Source: Kuschelorhynchus macadamiae (Eukaryota; Arthropoda; Insecta; Coleoptera; Curculionidae). Taken from it: a DNA stretch of 64,000 nucleotides. The stretch is from contig JAUTXW010002480.1 of the NCBI GenBank assembly GCA_030620095.1, forward strand, positions 62,001 through 126,000. The letters run 5' to 3'. Numbering within the stretch: position 1 is the first letter of the stretch; each line of letters opens with the position of its first letter. Below are positions 47,346 to 60,291 of this stretch, one piece after another. The notes beneath the pieces were generated by a model. It made no database searches and was not told the DNA's origin. It saw only the letters and a program-made list of their open reading frames with translations. The position numbers were made by a program, and so were the translations under genes.

Positions 47346-48550
47346 AGATCGTTTCCATTTAATTTGTGCCAGACTGTGGGAGTAACCACAAACAATATTA
47401 AATTGTTGGTTCGAACTGGCAAACACGACCTGACTAAACATTAACGAATTAAACAAAGAAACGTTTTCGTTTTAACTGGATAAAAATCGGGTGAATTCTC
47501 ATTATCTTAAACTTTATATCGACCTCGGAAAACCAAGTAGAAAGAAAATGGCAATTACCGTTAAGGGCTGATTAAAATATACCGTTTTGTGATGGGAATT
47601 TATTTTTCTAATTTACCTACAAGGGCACTACTAAAGAACTGTATATGGGGTGCATCAAATTCAGTGTAAATATTAAAAAAATAAAAAACCGACTGTTTAG
47701 AACTAGTATATTAACATATAAAAAAGCCACAAAACTTACTAAAATAAATCTACTTCTGCATCTATTTCGATATCATGTTAGCACCACTAGCCTATTTATT
47801 GGCTTTATTATAATTCATTTAGTAAATGAAATTCGGCATAAAGTATATGTTAGAACTTACAAAATTTGTTCGGGGTAACCTAAGACTAAAGAAATCTATG
47901 TTTTGTATCAAAAATATATAACTTTTGACCTACACAATCTTTTTTGTCCTGGAAGGTACATTAACACCGATCGGGCTGAATTTTCAACCAGACTCTAAAG
48001 AAAACGGACGTTTCTTCGGCCTATTTACTTCTTTCGCCTAAGAACAATCGCTTAGATGTAACAGGGCTGAACGTGAACTAATTGCTTACATCTTATGTGG
48101 TATATTAGCATGTGGTATCTATGATCTTATCCTAAAAATCATGACATCTCTATGTTGGTTCTATGGAAAGGACATCAAGAGGGCCGTCAAAACAAACAAA
48201 TTGTACCGAAATCATTGTCATTATAATTAAAAGAGCTAAGAATATTTATAAACGTACTAAGCTCTGGATTAATTCGAGGTATGTTCTAAACAAAACAGTG
48301 TGATTATTTAGATACAAATACGCGAGACCTATTAAAATTTAAAGTTAGATTGGACTTTAGACTTAAATAAATAAGCTTTTATTTAAACTAAGTAAACAAA
48401 AAAAACTACAGATATATAGAAAACGTCAAGAAAGATACAAATTGCCAAAAGTGCCACTTAAATAGTAATGACCTGAAAATATATGTACTTAGAGAAATCG
48501 ACATCAAAAAACTCCTGAAGACTATAATAAGGGACATTATCTTTTAGAAT
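47346..48550. other. non-coding, one unrecognised ORF
   Basis: The plus-strand ORF 47645-47878 (77 residues) is basic and partly hydrophobic, with no family resemblance that I can see. Confidence 0.4.
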
Positions 48551-48559
48551 TTGCTACCT

Positions 48560-49170
48560 ATAGTTTTTGAATGAACAAAAGGTGTTTAGTGGAAACTTGT
48601 TAAATAAACATACGGACTAGGTTCGAACAGAGACAAGTTATGATTTGGGATATTCAAATTCTCACTGTTCCTGGTATCATAGTTATGAATGTCCCTCGTA
48701 GTTGCAAAACTTACTTGAGTAATTGAATAAATCTGAAAAGTTCTTATAAGGAAACTTTCACTTATGACCAATATCCTAGACGAAAAACAAACGAAAACAG
48801 TTTTTTATAATTGAAAATAAGCCTATTATCTAAAAACCACTGTTCGAAAGCATTCAACACTTGCGGCCTCTTGACAGCCCCAGCCATGGGTGTTTCTGAA
48901 TAAATATATGGGTTATCAACAGCAAACATTGGGATTTTCTACAACCATAGTCAGATCATTGACAAATTAATGAATAATAAGGACCCGAATATAGCCCCTT
49001 GCGATAACTTGACTTTTAATTTATTAGATTTCACCTCACAAATAATTACAACTTGAACCCTATCTTTAAGATATGGTTGTAGCAATAACCAATTAAGTCG
49101 AATGCTTGACTTTAATCCATAAAGAGACCAAAACTTTTATTAGGTACTCTCATCCAGATATTTATAGAGC
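48560..49170 (-). pseudogene. CR1/Jockey-like LINE reverse-transcriptase relic
   Basis: The minus strand reads SLYGLKSSIRLNW-like text, PYLKDRVQVV, then LSQGAIFGSLLF (the 'GVPQGSVLGPLLF' palm motif, decayed), MFAVDNPYIYSETP where YADD is expected, and VLNAFEQWFLDNRLIFN. A further block, VHNYDTRN-like (IHNYDTRNSENLNIP, 48590-48700), is the C-terminal LINE motif, reached after a deletion. Confidence 0.68.
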
Positions 49171-49228
49171 TGCTCAAGATTTGTAAGTAATGTGTTCAGA
49201 TTATTTGTTGCGTTTAGATTGACAAACA

Positions 49229-49461
49229 AAAATCTTATTTGGCCTTTTCGCAACTGAATAAAATTATTTAACTTTAAAAATTTAAGGTAAATGACATAAT
49301 TTCTTATGCTTGCGTAAATAATATTGTTTATATTATGTATCGAAACATTCCTTAGACATACTAGTCTACATGTTAAGTTATGTAATTATATTAAATATTT
49401 GCTTCAATTAATTTAAAGTTAAATATTTTAACTCAGTTGCGAAAAGGCCAAAAAAGATTTT
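49229..49461. mobile_element. 233-bp MITE with 50-bp inverted repeats
   Basis: Left arm 49229-49278 and right arm 49412-49461 are inverted copies sharing AAAATCTT and GGCCTTTTCGCAACTGA. The interior is AT-rich with no ORF. No clear target duplication, so the superfamily is unassigned. Confidence 0.68.
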
Positions 49462-51217
49462 ATATGTAAGTACTGCTCACGTCGTATTATTCTGTTTACA
49501 ACAAGAAATAAAGACATCTGCTAAAAAACTACTTTTCCAAAAATCTTTGAGACAGAGCTTCATACTGAGATTGATCGATAATTTTTAGCCACCGATTTTT
49601 GTCTTTTCTTAATGAGCGGGAGGTCCTTGGCCGTTTTGAAGACATCTGAGAAAGTTGTAGATTGGGGAGACATATTTATGAGATATATTAATGGCTGGAC
49701 TATAAACGCAATAACTGTTTTAAAAAAGTTTGTAGACATTTTGTCAATTTCAAAGGAGTCAGATTTTTTTTAAAAAACATTACCACTTTAGCGACACCAT
49801 GTTCAGAAATAGGATTTTCTCGAAAATTCAAATTGTAAACAGCGTTATCTGCACTGAGAACCGTCAAAAGCTTCAGTGGAGCATTTACAAAATATTCATT
49901 AAACAATTTGAGATAAAAATGTTGTTATCAATTTGCAGACATATCGCTTATATTTTCCCTGTAATTATTTAGTAAAATAAGCTATAATATTCCACACCGT
50001 TTTGTTTTATTTGTTGAAGTAATATACATATTATCGTTATGCATTATTTTAGCCGATTGAATAACTTTTTTGTAAAATTTCTTATACAATTTATAATACC
50101 CAGATATCGAAATATCTTCTTTTATATTTTAAAAGACAAACTTTTAATTTGATAAATCTAAAGTATCGACTTCACTAAATAGATTTATTTCAATTATTCA
50201 ACAACAATAAAGTTACAGTTTTTCCTTTTCGAGTTAATTCAGTTTACTTTTTTCCTCACCTCGTTAAATAAAATCCACTCCCGTAGCATGGGATAAGTCC
50301 TTAAAAATCCAAGGTGATTTTAACCAAGGTAAACGAGCAACTTCTAGATAAACACTCTACGTGCTCCCAGTAAAGCTAATTAGCTTGTTAGATGGAATTT
50401 TACGGGTAGCTTTTTTCGAACGTCGAGTGCCGAAGTTTGTTGCATTATTTTAGCTTGTTAGTTTTTCGCAAAGAGGATGCAGAAGTGTTTTTTTGTAAGT
50501 TTTTAGGTTTATAGTAACTGCAACTGTTTATAATGTCTATTTCAAATAAGTCCTGCTTTATTTAATATTTTAATGGTAAAACTCTCAACTCTTTATAATA
50601 TTTAATTAATTGTTATCAAATTAAAAACTTCCATCCATCATGACTTTGCAACAGACAGCTGCGTTTTTAAAATACTAGCATGTAATTTTTGTTATTCGTC
50701 AGCATTTGTTAATTAAAGTTCCATGTTTTTTGTTTAATTAATCATTTTACTGATGTTATATGTCTATTATTCGAATATATATGTTGACAAGTAGCATTGA
50801 TGATACTGCGACCGGCCTTAGTTATTTAATAAAATACATGTTATTTAAACCCCTTTTGAGTCTGGTTTTTTTATTGTCATCATTTGGATTTATTATTGCT
50901 CTATAATAAGGTTCCTTAAACTTCGCTTACATGAGCAAGGAAAATAATTGGCCAAAGAGTGAATTAAAATTCTCGTTTTTGCTGCTGTCCTTCAATCACA
51001 TATCTGCTGTGTAGCAAGAAATCAGGGGCTAGCGACTGAAACATCATTATTCCAGCGAACGAGCCAGATGTTCAGTCAAACAGAAAAGCTTATTTTTGAT
51101 ATATCGCTATGGTCATGTTGGACTAAAATTTCGCTATTTTCAAATAAGAGCGCATAATATAAAAATTCATTTCATCAGTCCATTAAAATATACTGACTTG
51201 CGTTGCCGCAGACACAC
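49462..51217. other. non-coding, nothing recognised
   Basis: AT-rich. A small direct repeat of ttagcttgttag occurs near 50380 and 50450. Confidence 0.45.
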
Positions 51218-51289
51218 CTTCAGCTGATTGTCGAAATTGGGTTCCTCTGGGACAGTTACTGCAGTAGCGATGAAAAATTGAATTAACAT
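51218..51289 (-). CDS. speculative first coding exon with signal-peptide-like start
   Basis: ATG at 51289-51287 begins MLIQFFIATAVTVPEEPNFD, then NQLK, followed by GTGTGT. A short hydrophobic start and a possible donor would fit a secreted or membrane protein. No downstream exon was identified, and the stretch is short enough to be chance. Confidence 0.15.
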
Positions 51290-51399
51290 CACGCTGCATC
51301 CACTGCTAGTCGAGGGAGAAGGTAGTTCATTTAACACAGAAGACTTTGCATATAAGTTTTGAATACAACTAGAGGTTTTTGTAAATTTTCATTTTTAAC

Positions 51400-51530
51400 C
51401 GACTTCAAAAAAGGAGGAGGTTATCAATTCCATCCCATTTTTTTTTATGTAGGAACATCGATTACTCCGAGATGCTTTTAAAATGTTACTGGATGGCTGT
51501 TAGCATATTGAAAAATATTATTAAAAATGA
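51400..51530 (+). repeat. family B repeat
   Basis: accgacttcaaaaaaggagg, then aggttatcaattc, then acatcgattactccgagatg. Confidence 0.75.
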
Positions 51531-52130
51531 CGGCATGGTACTATTTTTAACGGTTTACACAATATTGTATTGAATAATATTTGCGATCGCCTATGCGTTC
51601 ACTATTCTGTCAAGAAGAAAAAGTAGGCATGTTATCAGGGTATACTAAGACATGGTCTATAGTGAACGCAGTGATGGCTATTTGTTAAATTTGACATTTA
51701 AAATGAATTATCGTAGAGATTAGTATTAAAAAGACTGAGATAAAAAGGGTTAAAAAAATGAAACCAACTTCAAAAATATGTACAAAAAAGTGAAAAATAA
51801 TATTTTATTTCATCTGGAAAACGAGAAAATAAAATGATATTTTTTACTTTTCAGTGCATTTTTATGAAGTAGGTTTTATTTTGTTTATAATATTTTTTAT
51901 ATAAATGAGGTCTGTATTTTATGCCGACTACCAGCATCCTAGATTATTTACTTAGCAGATTTTTATTAGTATTATCAATATTACTATTATTATATAACTT
52001 ATTAAAACCGACGTGCAATTTCTGTTTACGTATAATTTAGTTTATATAATTCTTTGATTGTTTACTATTTTTTCTCAAAATTTTTTTCACCGTTTAAAAA
52101 GCAAAAATTCATGGCACAAAAGTCCTCTAG
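51531..52130. other. non-coding, nothing recognised
   Basis: AT-rich spacer between two family B copies. Confidence 0.5.
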
Positions 52131-52139
52131 TGTAAAAGT

Positions 52140-52280
52140 TTTTTCTTTTTTAAACGACCTTAAAAAAGAAGGAGGTTATCAATTTGGCACTATGTGTTTC
52201 TTTTTTACGTATGTACATCGATTACACCGAGACCGTTCGATCAATTTGGATGAAATTTTCAGGGAATATAAGTAGTGGTA
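52140..52280 (+). repeat. family B repeat
   Basis: cgaccttaaaaaagaaggag, then tatgtacatcgattacaccg, then gatcaatttggatgaaattt. The ORF 52054-52275 runs through it and is not a gene. Confidence 0.72.
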
Positions 52281-53100
52281 TAGTAGTGTAGTAGTACAGT
52301 AAGCATATTTAAAAAGTATAAAAAATGGCACAATGGTTCAATTTTCAAAAATTGCGTTCACTATATTACCAGGTAAAACAATGTACACATGTTAATATCG
52401 TATTTTAAATGATTTTCGGGATTTAAATAGCAGAAAGTTCAATTTCTCTATTTTTTTTTAAATTTTGACAACTTTTAAAATATCATTACGGTGCTTTTAA
52501 CAATATTTCATATTTATTTTATTAAAGACATCGAAAATCTATTTTTACTAGCAGAGTATGAAGATGAGATGAAAGTTATTCGAGGTGTTTTTCATCCCTT
52601 TCTCCGTCGGCCACTTAAAATAAAATTTAAAAATTTTCATAAAAGCCGCGCAAGCACGCTCAATTATTACTGTACAGTTAATGATGCTTTGCCATTTGGT
52701 TTGGAATAAACGGAGGTTTCAGAGTCGCATAGCCTTAAGGTAATCGGGTGTCTAGACAATAAGTAAACGACCTTCGAGATCTTAATAAAGATATCGATAG
52801 GGCCTTAGGACGCGTTTATGCTTACATGCTTACCTTACATTAGTTTAAAAGTGGATCGAACACCCGGGGAAGGTTTCGTTCGATGTATGTTAAGATAACT
52901 GGAAGGGTTTAAATGAAGCAAATTATGTACTATACGTTCTACTGGAAATTTCAACTTATTAGCATCGTTAAAGTGTCATTATAGATTTAATACAGACTAG
53001 AAAACAGAACTGGAGAAAGTAATAAAATAAAAAGAAGAAGAGTTCGTTAAAGCCACGAGGAGAAAATGATTACGATGACTGGATTTGGCAAAATTTCGTG
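52281..53100. other. non-coding, one unrecognised ORF
   Basis: The ORF 52491-52709 (72 residues; acidic centre EYEDEMK) has balanced composition but no recognised motif. A denser GC patch at 52700-52880 carries gtggatcgaacacccgggg, weakly B-box-like. Confidence 0.35.
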
Positions 53101-53104
53101 CAAC

Positions 53105-53240
53105 TGATTTTTTTTTAACCGACTTCAAAGAAGAAGGAGGTTATTGATTTGACCCAAGGGTTTTTTATGTATGTAGAACGATTACTCCGCGATGATTTAA
53201 CTAATTTAGAGGAAGTTTTTAGGAAATATTCAGGATATTA
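53105..53240 (+). repeat. family B repeat
   Basis: Reference copy: aaccgacttcaaagaagaag, gaggttattgatttgac, ttttttatgtatgta, gattactccg and a gatgaaatttt-type end. A widespread insect interspersed sequence of this form is known, but its mobiliser is unclear to me. Here it runs directly into family A. Confidence 0.75.
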
Positions 53241-53294
53241 CCGGAAATATTGAGGATATTACATTGCTGTGAGACTATAGCAAGGATTTTAAAA

Positions 53295-53795
53295 AAGGTA
53301 TTTTAACGAATATTTAAGCATTTCATTAGGCCGCCATTTTGATTTGTTATGTTGGATACGTACTAAAATTTTACCATTCAATCCTTGATTCACATTTCAT
53401 TTTCTTTTGTAAAATTTCAAATCAAATAAATAAGTAGTTTTTTGTTAGTGAATTTGTTTACATAGAAAAAAATTGATTTACATAGAAAAAAGCCTATTCC
53501 TATATCCCACTTTATTGTTGTAGAAATTTCGAAGTCTATTCCATTCCAGTTGTTCCACTATATCAGATTTTTAAAAAAATGTAACCATTTCATCCCCTTA
53601 TAACGACTCATTTTTGACCAAAAATTTGAAGTTAATCGGATAAGTGATTTTTAATCTTTGCCTTGTACAGGCGGACAGACCTACAGACCGACAGACTGAC
53701 GGAAATGGGATAACAAGTTTTTCGGGGTCTAGGGGCCCTAAAATGCAAAGATTTGGATGGTCATTTTTTCACGATTATAGTACTTTCCTCTTACG
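53295..53795 (+). repeat. family A repeat
   Basis: Begins with aagcatttcattaggccgcc and ends with the cassette at 53670-53790 (agaccgacagactgacggaa; tcacgattatagtactttcc). Confidence 0.82.
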
Positions 53796-54470
53796 AATAG
53801 CGTCATTATAATTGTTTAGATGAGCGCAGAAAACAAAAAAAAACACACGAAGTTTAATTTTACTCACCTTTTTCGATCGGTGTCAAAGTAATAAGACTGT
53901 GTCTATTTAATGCAGCATATATACCCAATATATAAGTCAAATTTTTAGTATAGAATAAAATTACTTTTTTTTTTTAGTTTTTAGTGCTAATTTTTTTAAG
54001 TCGGTTTGTCTATAAATATTGTATTATGTTTTAATATTTGTAAAAATGTACCAAGAAGGTTAATTTAGAGTATTCAGGTTGGTCAAAACCTGTTTGTGTT
54101 TTATGCTAGAGTGAAATGTTTTTTTTAATGTCTAATAAATTCAATTCATTTCACTAAAAACCTTTACAAATTGAACCACTTTGACCGGAGTATACGCTAC
54201 ACAATTCTTTTTAATTGATTTTTTTTTTCGTTTCTTGATTATTGCGATTCTCTGTACTTATAATCAGTACAAAAGACACTTAACCATCGTTCATTTCTTC
54301 GGTTCTGAAATGTCAAATCTTAAAAATAAAATATTCATAAAAAATATTCTGTACAGGATGCGTTAAAGCTATGTCCTTTCTATATAATGTTTTATTTTAG
54401 GCACTAATAACGTCGAAAGAACGGATTAGCCAGTGATTTCATCCATATTAAATAATATCAAAAGAAATTT
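53796..54470. other. non-coding, nothing recognised
   Basis: No coding or structural signal. ctgtacaggatgcgtt near 54350 is mariner-end-like but unpaired. Confidence 0.4.
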
Positions 54471-54665
54471 AATCTCTGTTTAGTGGCTTATGCTTGATTT
54501 TGTGCAAAATTTCCGATAAATTGGAGAAGAAATATTCAATAATATTTTTTTTAACATTTCATTAGTTAGCATATTGAAACGACGTTTTGTTCCGCCATAT
54601 TGGATTTGTATCAAAATGTAAGTATGCAAAATTTGAAGTCAACCGGATAAGTATCCGCTAATACT
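54471..54665 (+). repeat. family A repeat, sub-units only
   Basis: aacatttcattagttagcat, ttgttccgccatattgg and gcaaaatttgaagtcaaccg. Confidence 0.7.
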
Positions 54666-55169
54666 TTATTTTTATTTAGTTAAGCTCATTTAAAATTTGC
54701 ATAAGTTTTTTAAAAATTACAACATAAACCTAGCACTTTTTTACTTGCCAAATATTCCTTCATTTCATTCAATTAATAATAGTTTCGACAGCTATACTGT
54801 TTTTGGATATTAAAAAAAAACTGCATGTTTGATAACGCATCAAATTTTTATCCGTATTCTGAACCCTATTCATAAAAACTGATGTGGGCCTGCCTGAAAT
54901 CAAACAACGTCAAATTAATGACTGGTGGATCTGATAAATCCGGCCTGATTACACATGGGGAAAAAATATCAGGGTTTGTATAGAGAATGGACATACTGTC
55001 AATAAATTAGCCTTTGAATATTGACGATTTCTGGTCGGAAAAAGACAATTTAAGAACCAGGCTAAGCCTGTATATGCAGAGTACTTATTTAGTAAAAGGA
55101 TAATTTTGTGGGGAAACGTTTTGGCTTATATTTCCAAACGTAATTACAGAAAATCGGTAAATTTTATTT

Positions 55170-56045
55170 TCCTGGAATTTTCCTCGTTATGAATATTCTA
55201 TTGGGCACCGTTTTTTTTTTCATAATATTGGATTATTACCAATATTTTACCAGTTTCTACTTATGCCACACTTAATTTTTGATTACACAATGCCATTTTG
55301 TTACGTCATATTGAATTCGTACCAGTTTATTCCTATATTACATTAAATTTTTATGTAAAATTTTAAGTCAATAGAATAACAAGATTGTTTAAACATTTTA
55401 ATTGGCCACCATTTTGTTTAGCCATCTTGAATTCGTACCACATTTTTTTCACACTTAATTGTTGTACAATTTTTGAGGTTAATCTAACAGGTAGTTTTTT
55501 TATGGTGATTTTTATCTTGGACTTATACCAAAATGATACCAGTTCATTTCTATGTAACGCTTGTTTTTTTTGTAAAATTTAAGATAAATTATAAAATTTA
55601 TATTTTGGTAACAATTTTTAACGTTTCTCTAGGCCGCCATCTTGTCCTCGCATCTTAAATTTTTACCGAAATATTACAGGTAATGTCATTAATGTTTGAC
55701 CAAAATTTAAAATAGTAAAGTCGTTCTTAAGTTCTGCCCCGAAAATACTGACCATCAAACAGACAGACAGAATGACGGAATTTATAAAACTAAAATGTAA
55801 AAATATGTAAAACCTGCTGATATTTTCACGATTAATATATTTTATTTTGCCGCCATTTTGTTCAACCATCTTAAATCCGTACTAAAATTTAGTAGTTTAA
55901 TTAATGCACATTATTTGAAATCAATCCATTAAGGCGAGTCAATCAAATTAGTTGCTTTTAGCTATGCTTCCAACAGACAGACCTCTAAAAAACTCGGAGG
56001 ATAATTTTTTTTACGATTAAAATACCTCACATTGCAAGGGAAATA
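55170..56045 (+). repeat. family A repeat, long copy with two cassettes
   Basis: Starts ttcctggaattttcctcgtt, passes through at least four sub-units (gccaccattttgtttagcca; tctaggccgccatcttgtcc) and a cassette at 55750-55840, then a further sub-unit and a second cassette ending near 56045. Confidence 0.8.
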
Positions 56046-56280
56046 GAAAACGTATAATAACAATAAAATTCAACCTTCGTGGGCATCTATTGGGTGGAAA
56101 AATTGGATAGCCTAGAGTAAAATTAAGTGACAATATGTATATTCCACGAGGTTCATTTAGTTGATTAGATTTGTCAAAACAAAATCTCAAAAATATTATT
56201 AGGTCTGGGATTAAACCATGCGAAAATGAAATCGATTGCACGAGGCATCTGCAGGTAAATTTATTTACTTCACAAGATCT

Positions 56281-56575
56281 AAAGTGAATGCTGAATGAGC
56301 TTGGAGAGATTCAGGTTGCCTATGCTTATGCTTTTTAATAGATTTTCTAACTTTCCGTTTATAGAATCCCGAGACCGACGTCAGAACTGTTGCTCCTTTT
56401 ACATCTTTTTGACGTATCCAGTAAAATGTTGGTGTTCAAACATATAAGGTTGTGCAATTTGTTCCTTTCTAACACATCGACTCTTGTTCGTAAAGCCTAG
56501 TGGATATGGATCGTCCAGTTTTTCAAACATCATGACCACAGGAACAAGGTAATGCATATTATACTTAAACAGGAA
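56281..56575 (-). pseudogene. Penelope-like relic, GIY-YIG endonuclease
   Basis: The minus strand reads YALPCSCGHDV then KTGRSISTRLYEQESMC (the GIY-YIG core 'CSCGxVYIGxTGRSIxTRLxEH'). A frame change gives AQPYMFEHQHFTG. It ends with ATVLTSVSGFYKRKVRKSIK then KHKHRQPE. Confidence 0.68.
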
Positions 56576-56599
56576 AAGAAATGCTTTTCTTTATTTTAG

Positions 56600-57270
56600 A
56601 TTGCAACATTTTACTTACAACTTAAGTTGAATTATTTTCACTCCCATTAGGAAATACTTCGAAAATTTTCACCAGCAAATTGCTCAAATCGAGAAGCAGT
56701 ATAGTAGAAAATGAACCACAAACATGTGACCAGACTACTGTTGAACCTCAAACGTCAAACCAATCCCGGAGAATACAAATGATACAAAATGACTTATATT
56801 AAAAAAAAAAACATCAGAGAGCGACAAAAAAAATTTAAAATACAGAACATATGTGACAATGCTTCCCTTATACGCGGAGATTTCAACGAATACTGTAACT
56901 TTTGTATAATGTCGTTACAACTCCAGTTGCAAAGTATACGGAAAAACATCTTCTTTCATTATATTTAATACACTAAGTGATCAATTACCCCGACTTCTCC
57001 GCAGTAGGCAAAGCAACGAATACAAAAAGAAGCGGGAATCTTCCAGGCTATTATCCCTTTCGACAGTATCAGTGTTCCAGAAAATTGTTCCTTTAAAGTT
57101 GCCGCTTTTCAAGGGCCCACTTATAGTATTAATACGTTGAAAAACTCAAAAGTAGGTTAAATAGGGATCAGTGCTAGTAACTCTTATTGAGATAGGACTC
57201 TAAATCACAAATGCCTATTAATCACGTACGAATAAGCTTGGAAAAAAGAGCGAATTATAAGTTTTTCGGT
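56600..57270. other. possible old transposon debris, unassigned
   Basis: On the plus strand, IVENEPQTCDQTTVEPQTSN is open from about 56700 and looks like a polar N-terminal region, then is stopped. No family can be named. Confidence 0.25.
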
Positions 57271-57279
57271 TTATGTTTA

Positions 57280-58085
57280 TTTACTAAAAAATCGGTAAAT
57301 TTCCTTCACCCGGAACTTCCTTCATTACGAATTTTTCTTTTCTTAGGAATAGTGAAATGTGGCTCAATTTAGCTCCATACATATTTTATTACTATATTAC
57401 AAAAGATTTTTTACATTGATTTTTTAAAGATTTTACTTGGCTGCCATCTTGTTTTTTGAATGCTTTATTGGGCCGTAATTTTATTTTTTAATCTTAGAAT
57501 CTTAGAACGAAAATGCTACAAATTCGTTCCTATTTCTGCAAAATTAGAGGTAAATTGAATAATTAGTTTTTTAGTAATTACATTTCACAGGACTTCTTGA
57601 TCAACCATACAAGATTTTTACCAAAATATTACAAGGTTATCCGCATATGACCATTAATGTTTCATCGAAGATTGAAGTCAATCGGTTAAGTAGTTTTTAA
57701 GCGCTTAAGTTATATTTTTTCGTATCTTTGGACGCTAAATCGTGAAGATATGTAAAACCTGACGATTTTTTCACAATTAGAACAGTTTATTAGGCCCCCA
57801 TTTTATTCCGCCATCCTGAATTCGTACTAGAATTTTACCAGTTCTTCTCTATATCGTAGTTAATTATTGCACACATTTTGAAAACATTCTGTGATGTAAT
57901 ATTTTCAGGATGAATATAAATATTTCATTAAGCCACCATTCTGTATTCGTACCAAAATTTTATCAGTTGATTTTCTCATAATATGTACTTGATTTTTGTG
58001 CAAAATTTGAGGTAAATTGAGTAAGTAGTTTTTAATAACCTATGCCGCGAACAAACAGACCGACAGACTCACGGATTGAGAACTA
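57280..58085 (+). repeat. family A repeat, two adjoining units
   Basis: The first unit (57280-57775) begins gtaaatttccttcacccgga with gaatttttcttttcttagg. The second (57776-58085) ends with acaaacagaccgacagactc. Confidence 0.82.
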
Positions 58086-58930
58086 ATTTTTTTATTATAT
58101 TGAAACTGTCGTATCTATTTTTATATTTTTTCACTTCACTACACCATGTCAGTTAAGCAATCATGTATACTATTGCACTATAAATAAGCGTATTCATACA
58201 ACCTGAAATATCGAAGATTCTGTCAAGTTTAATCTCAAACATATCTCAAAGGCAAGGAAGAAGTTGTCCGGCTACAAATAAGGATTTGGGGACGACTCTA
58301 TTCCAATTAAGCACTGCAACCTGGATTATTGCGAGTTAATATTTCCAGTGGAAAACGGAATTCTGAACTTCCGATTTTAGATAAGGGCAGGCAGAATAAT
58401 CTGTTAAATAGATTAGAAATACAGTTTTGGGTCATCAGCATTTGTAGTACTTTTGGTTTAATAGGGCATGTTTCGGTTTGTCGCTGATTTGGTTAATGGT
58501 TGTATCGTATCTTAATTTTTTTTTTCAAAATTGAGTTATGTACCTGAGTAGATAGCGAAAACAGCTTACTTTGCATACTGTTAACATAATTTGTAATAAT
58601 AAATTATTGATGGAATGAAACGTATATTTTAAAATTTCGTGTCTAATATCATAGCATTTGATATTTTGATTATAGGTTGTAACTCACTTTTTGCAAATTT
58701 ACGTTGTTACGTAAATAAATTATAAAAGAGATACTATCTAGTTTTATTTTTATAAATAATAAAAATGTTTCTTAGTCGTGAAAAAGGTAAGTCTTATATT
58801 TTAAAAATAATATTGGAATAGAACCAAACACAAAATTTGAAAGTCGTCTATTTCTCTTTTTATTTTTTACTTATATTAGCCTCTAAAGAATTTGACCGAT
58901 TTTAATGAAAAAAAATCGATTATAGACCAT
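58086..58930. other. non-coding, nothing recognised
   Basis: No coding or structural signal. Confidence 0.5.
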
Positions 58931-58934
58931 TTTT

Positions 58935-59110
58935 CTATTTCTTTTTTACATCGCAAGAAGAAAGTATTGTAAACGTGAAAAAATTACAGTTAGAGATTTT
59001 CCCAGATCTTTATGATTCAGGATCCCTAGACACTGAAAAAAAAGTTTTATCAATTCCATAGGTCTGTCTGTCTGTTTGCGACATAGCTAGAAAACTACTA
59101 TTCTAAGTCT
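58935..59110 (-). repeat. family A repeat, terminal cassette
   Basis: agaagaaagtattgtaaacg, then aggtctgtctgtctgtttgc: reverse orientation. Confidence 0.7.
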
Positions 59111-60060
59111 ACATCATCTAAGTCAAAATACAAAAGTCATAAAAGAAGATGTATAAAGTCATTCTAATCTAGCTAAAACTAAAACAAAATAAAGTCATGG
59201 TTAAAAACATGTAAAAAAAAACAAACATTCTTACATACAGTAAAAAAAAATTAGTTCTACCCTTAACGTTGCAACTTGTCATAAAAGTATTCCTATAAAT
59301 TTTTTCGTTTCGTTTAGGCGCGATGAATCACCACTCGAATATTTAAATATGTTTCCCAAGTATATTAAACGGTAAAAATTAAATTTACACAATAAACTTT
59401 AATTCATATTCTCTCTCTGTTCCAGAGAACTTTGCAGATAGAATTTTGTGGTTTAAGACATGTTTATTAAATGCAAGTACACGAACGACAAGCTATACTA
59501 TTTGAGAACTCCGTCGAAGTTCTGTCCTCAAGTTTGCCTCGGTTTACATCAAACAATCTGGCAGCCAAATTTCCACAGAGGGAATACGCAAAAGGAAGCT
59601 ATGGACTTGCAAAGAGTTACTGTTTAGGCTTGGTCATGTAGAGATGAACGATGTATCGATATTAGCACGGACAAAATCGATAAGTAGGTATGTACAATGT
59701 GTTCAATTTTCGTCATGCATGTATTGGGATCTCAGAAACTATAAGAGGTAGAAAGAAAGTTTCAGACAAATTGTTGTTAATTGAATGTTAAGTTAACGAA
59801 TGCAGAAGACTTCGTTTTTAAAATATAAAGAAAACCAAAATGGCGAGTCTGAAAAAACCTTCTAGCAACCCACTTTTCGAGCAAAATAAGATTTTAATTC
59901 AGAGATTTGGATTTTTACATTTTTCGAATTTCCCTCAAAAATGCTTTACAAAGATGTGTATCTTGTATGTAAGTCTATATTTTTTTGATAAAGAAGTACG
60001 AAAAATATGCATAACAAAATGTATTCCTAGTAGCCATGGAATTTTCAAGATAACGCAAGA
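59111..60060. other. non-coding, one unrecognised ORF
   Basis: The ORF 59840-60094 (84 residues) overlaps the left end of the next element and shows no motif. Confidence 0.4.
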
Positions 60061-60291
60061 GATTGTTCATTTATTAAGTCTACGTAAAATTTAACAACGT
60101 AGTTCAATAGTGTAATTATAGCTCATTATTATAATAGCCCTTAGTTATTCGAATAAACAGGAATAATAATACAGTATCCCACCGTTAGCGTTAAGAGTTC
60201 CCTGAAAGGCGTCAACCGAGTACAAGATATTTCCAGAAGCTTGTCATTAACCTTTTGAATTTTGTAAGTTATAAAACATCACATTCCAAAC
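60061..60291 (+). repeat. left terminal inverted repeat
   Basis: Runs from gattgttcatttattaagtc to cacattccaaa; matched in reverse by 61089-61325. Confidence 0.82.

Noticed and set aside
47645..47878. 77-codon plus-strand ORF
   Set aside because: AT-driven basic composition, no motif, no neighbours.
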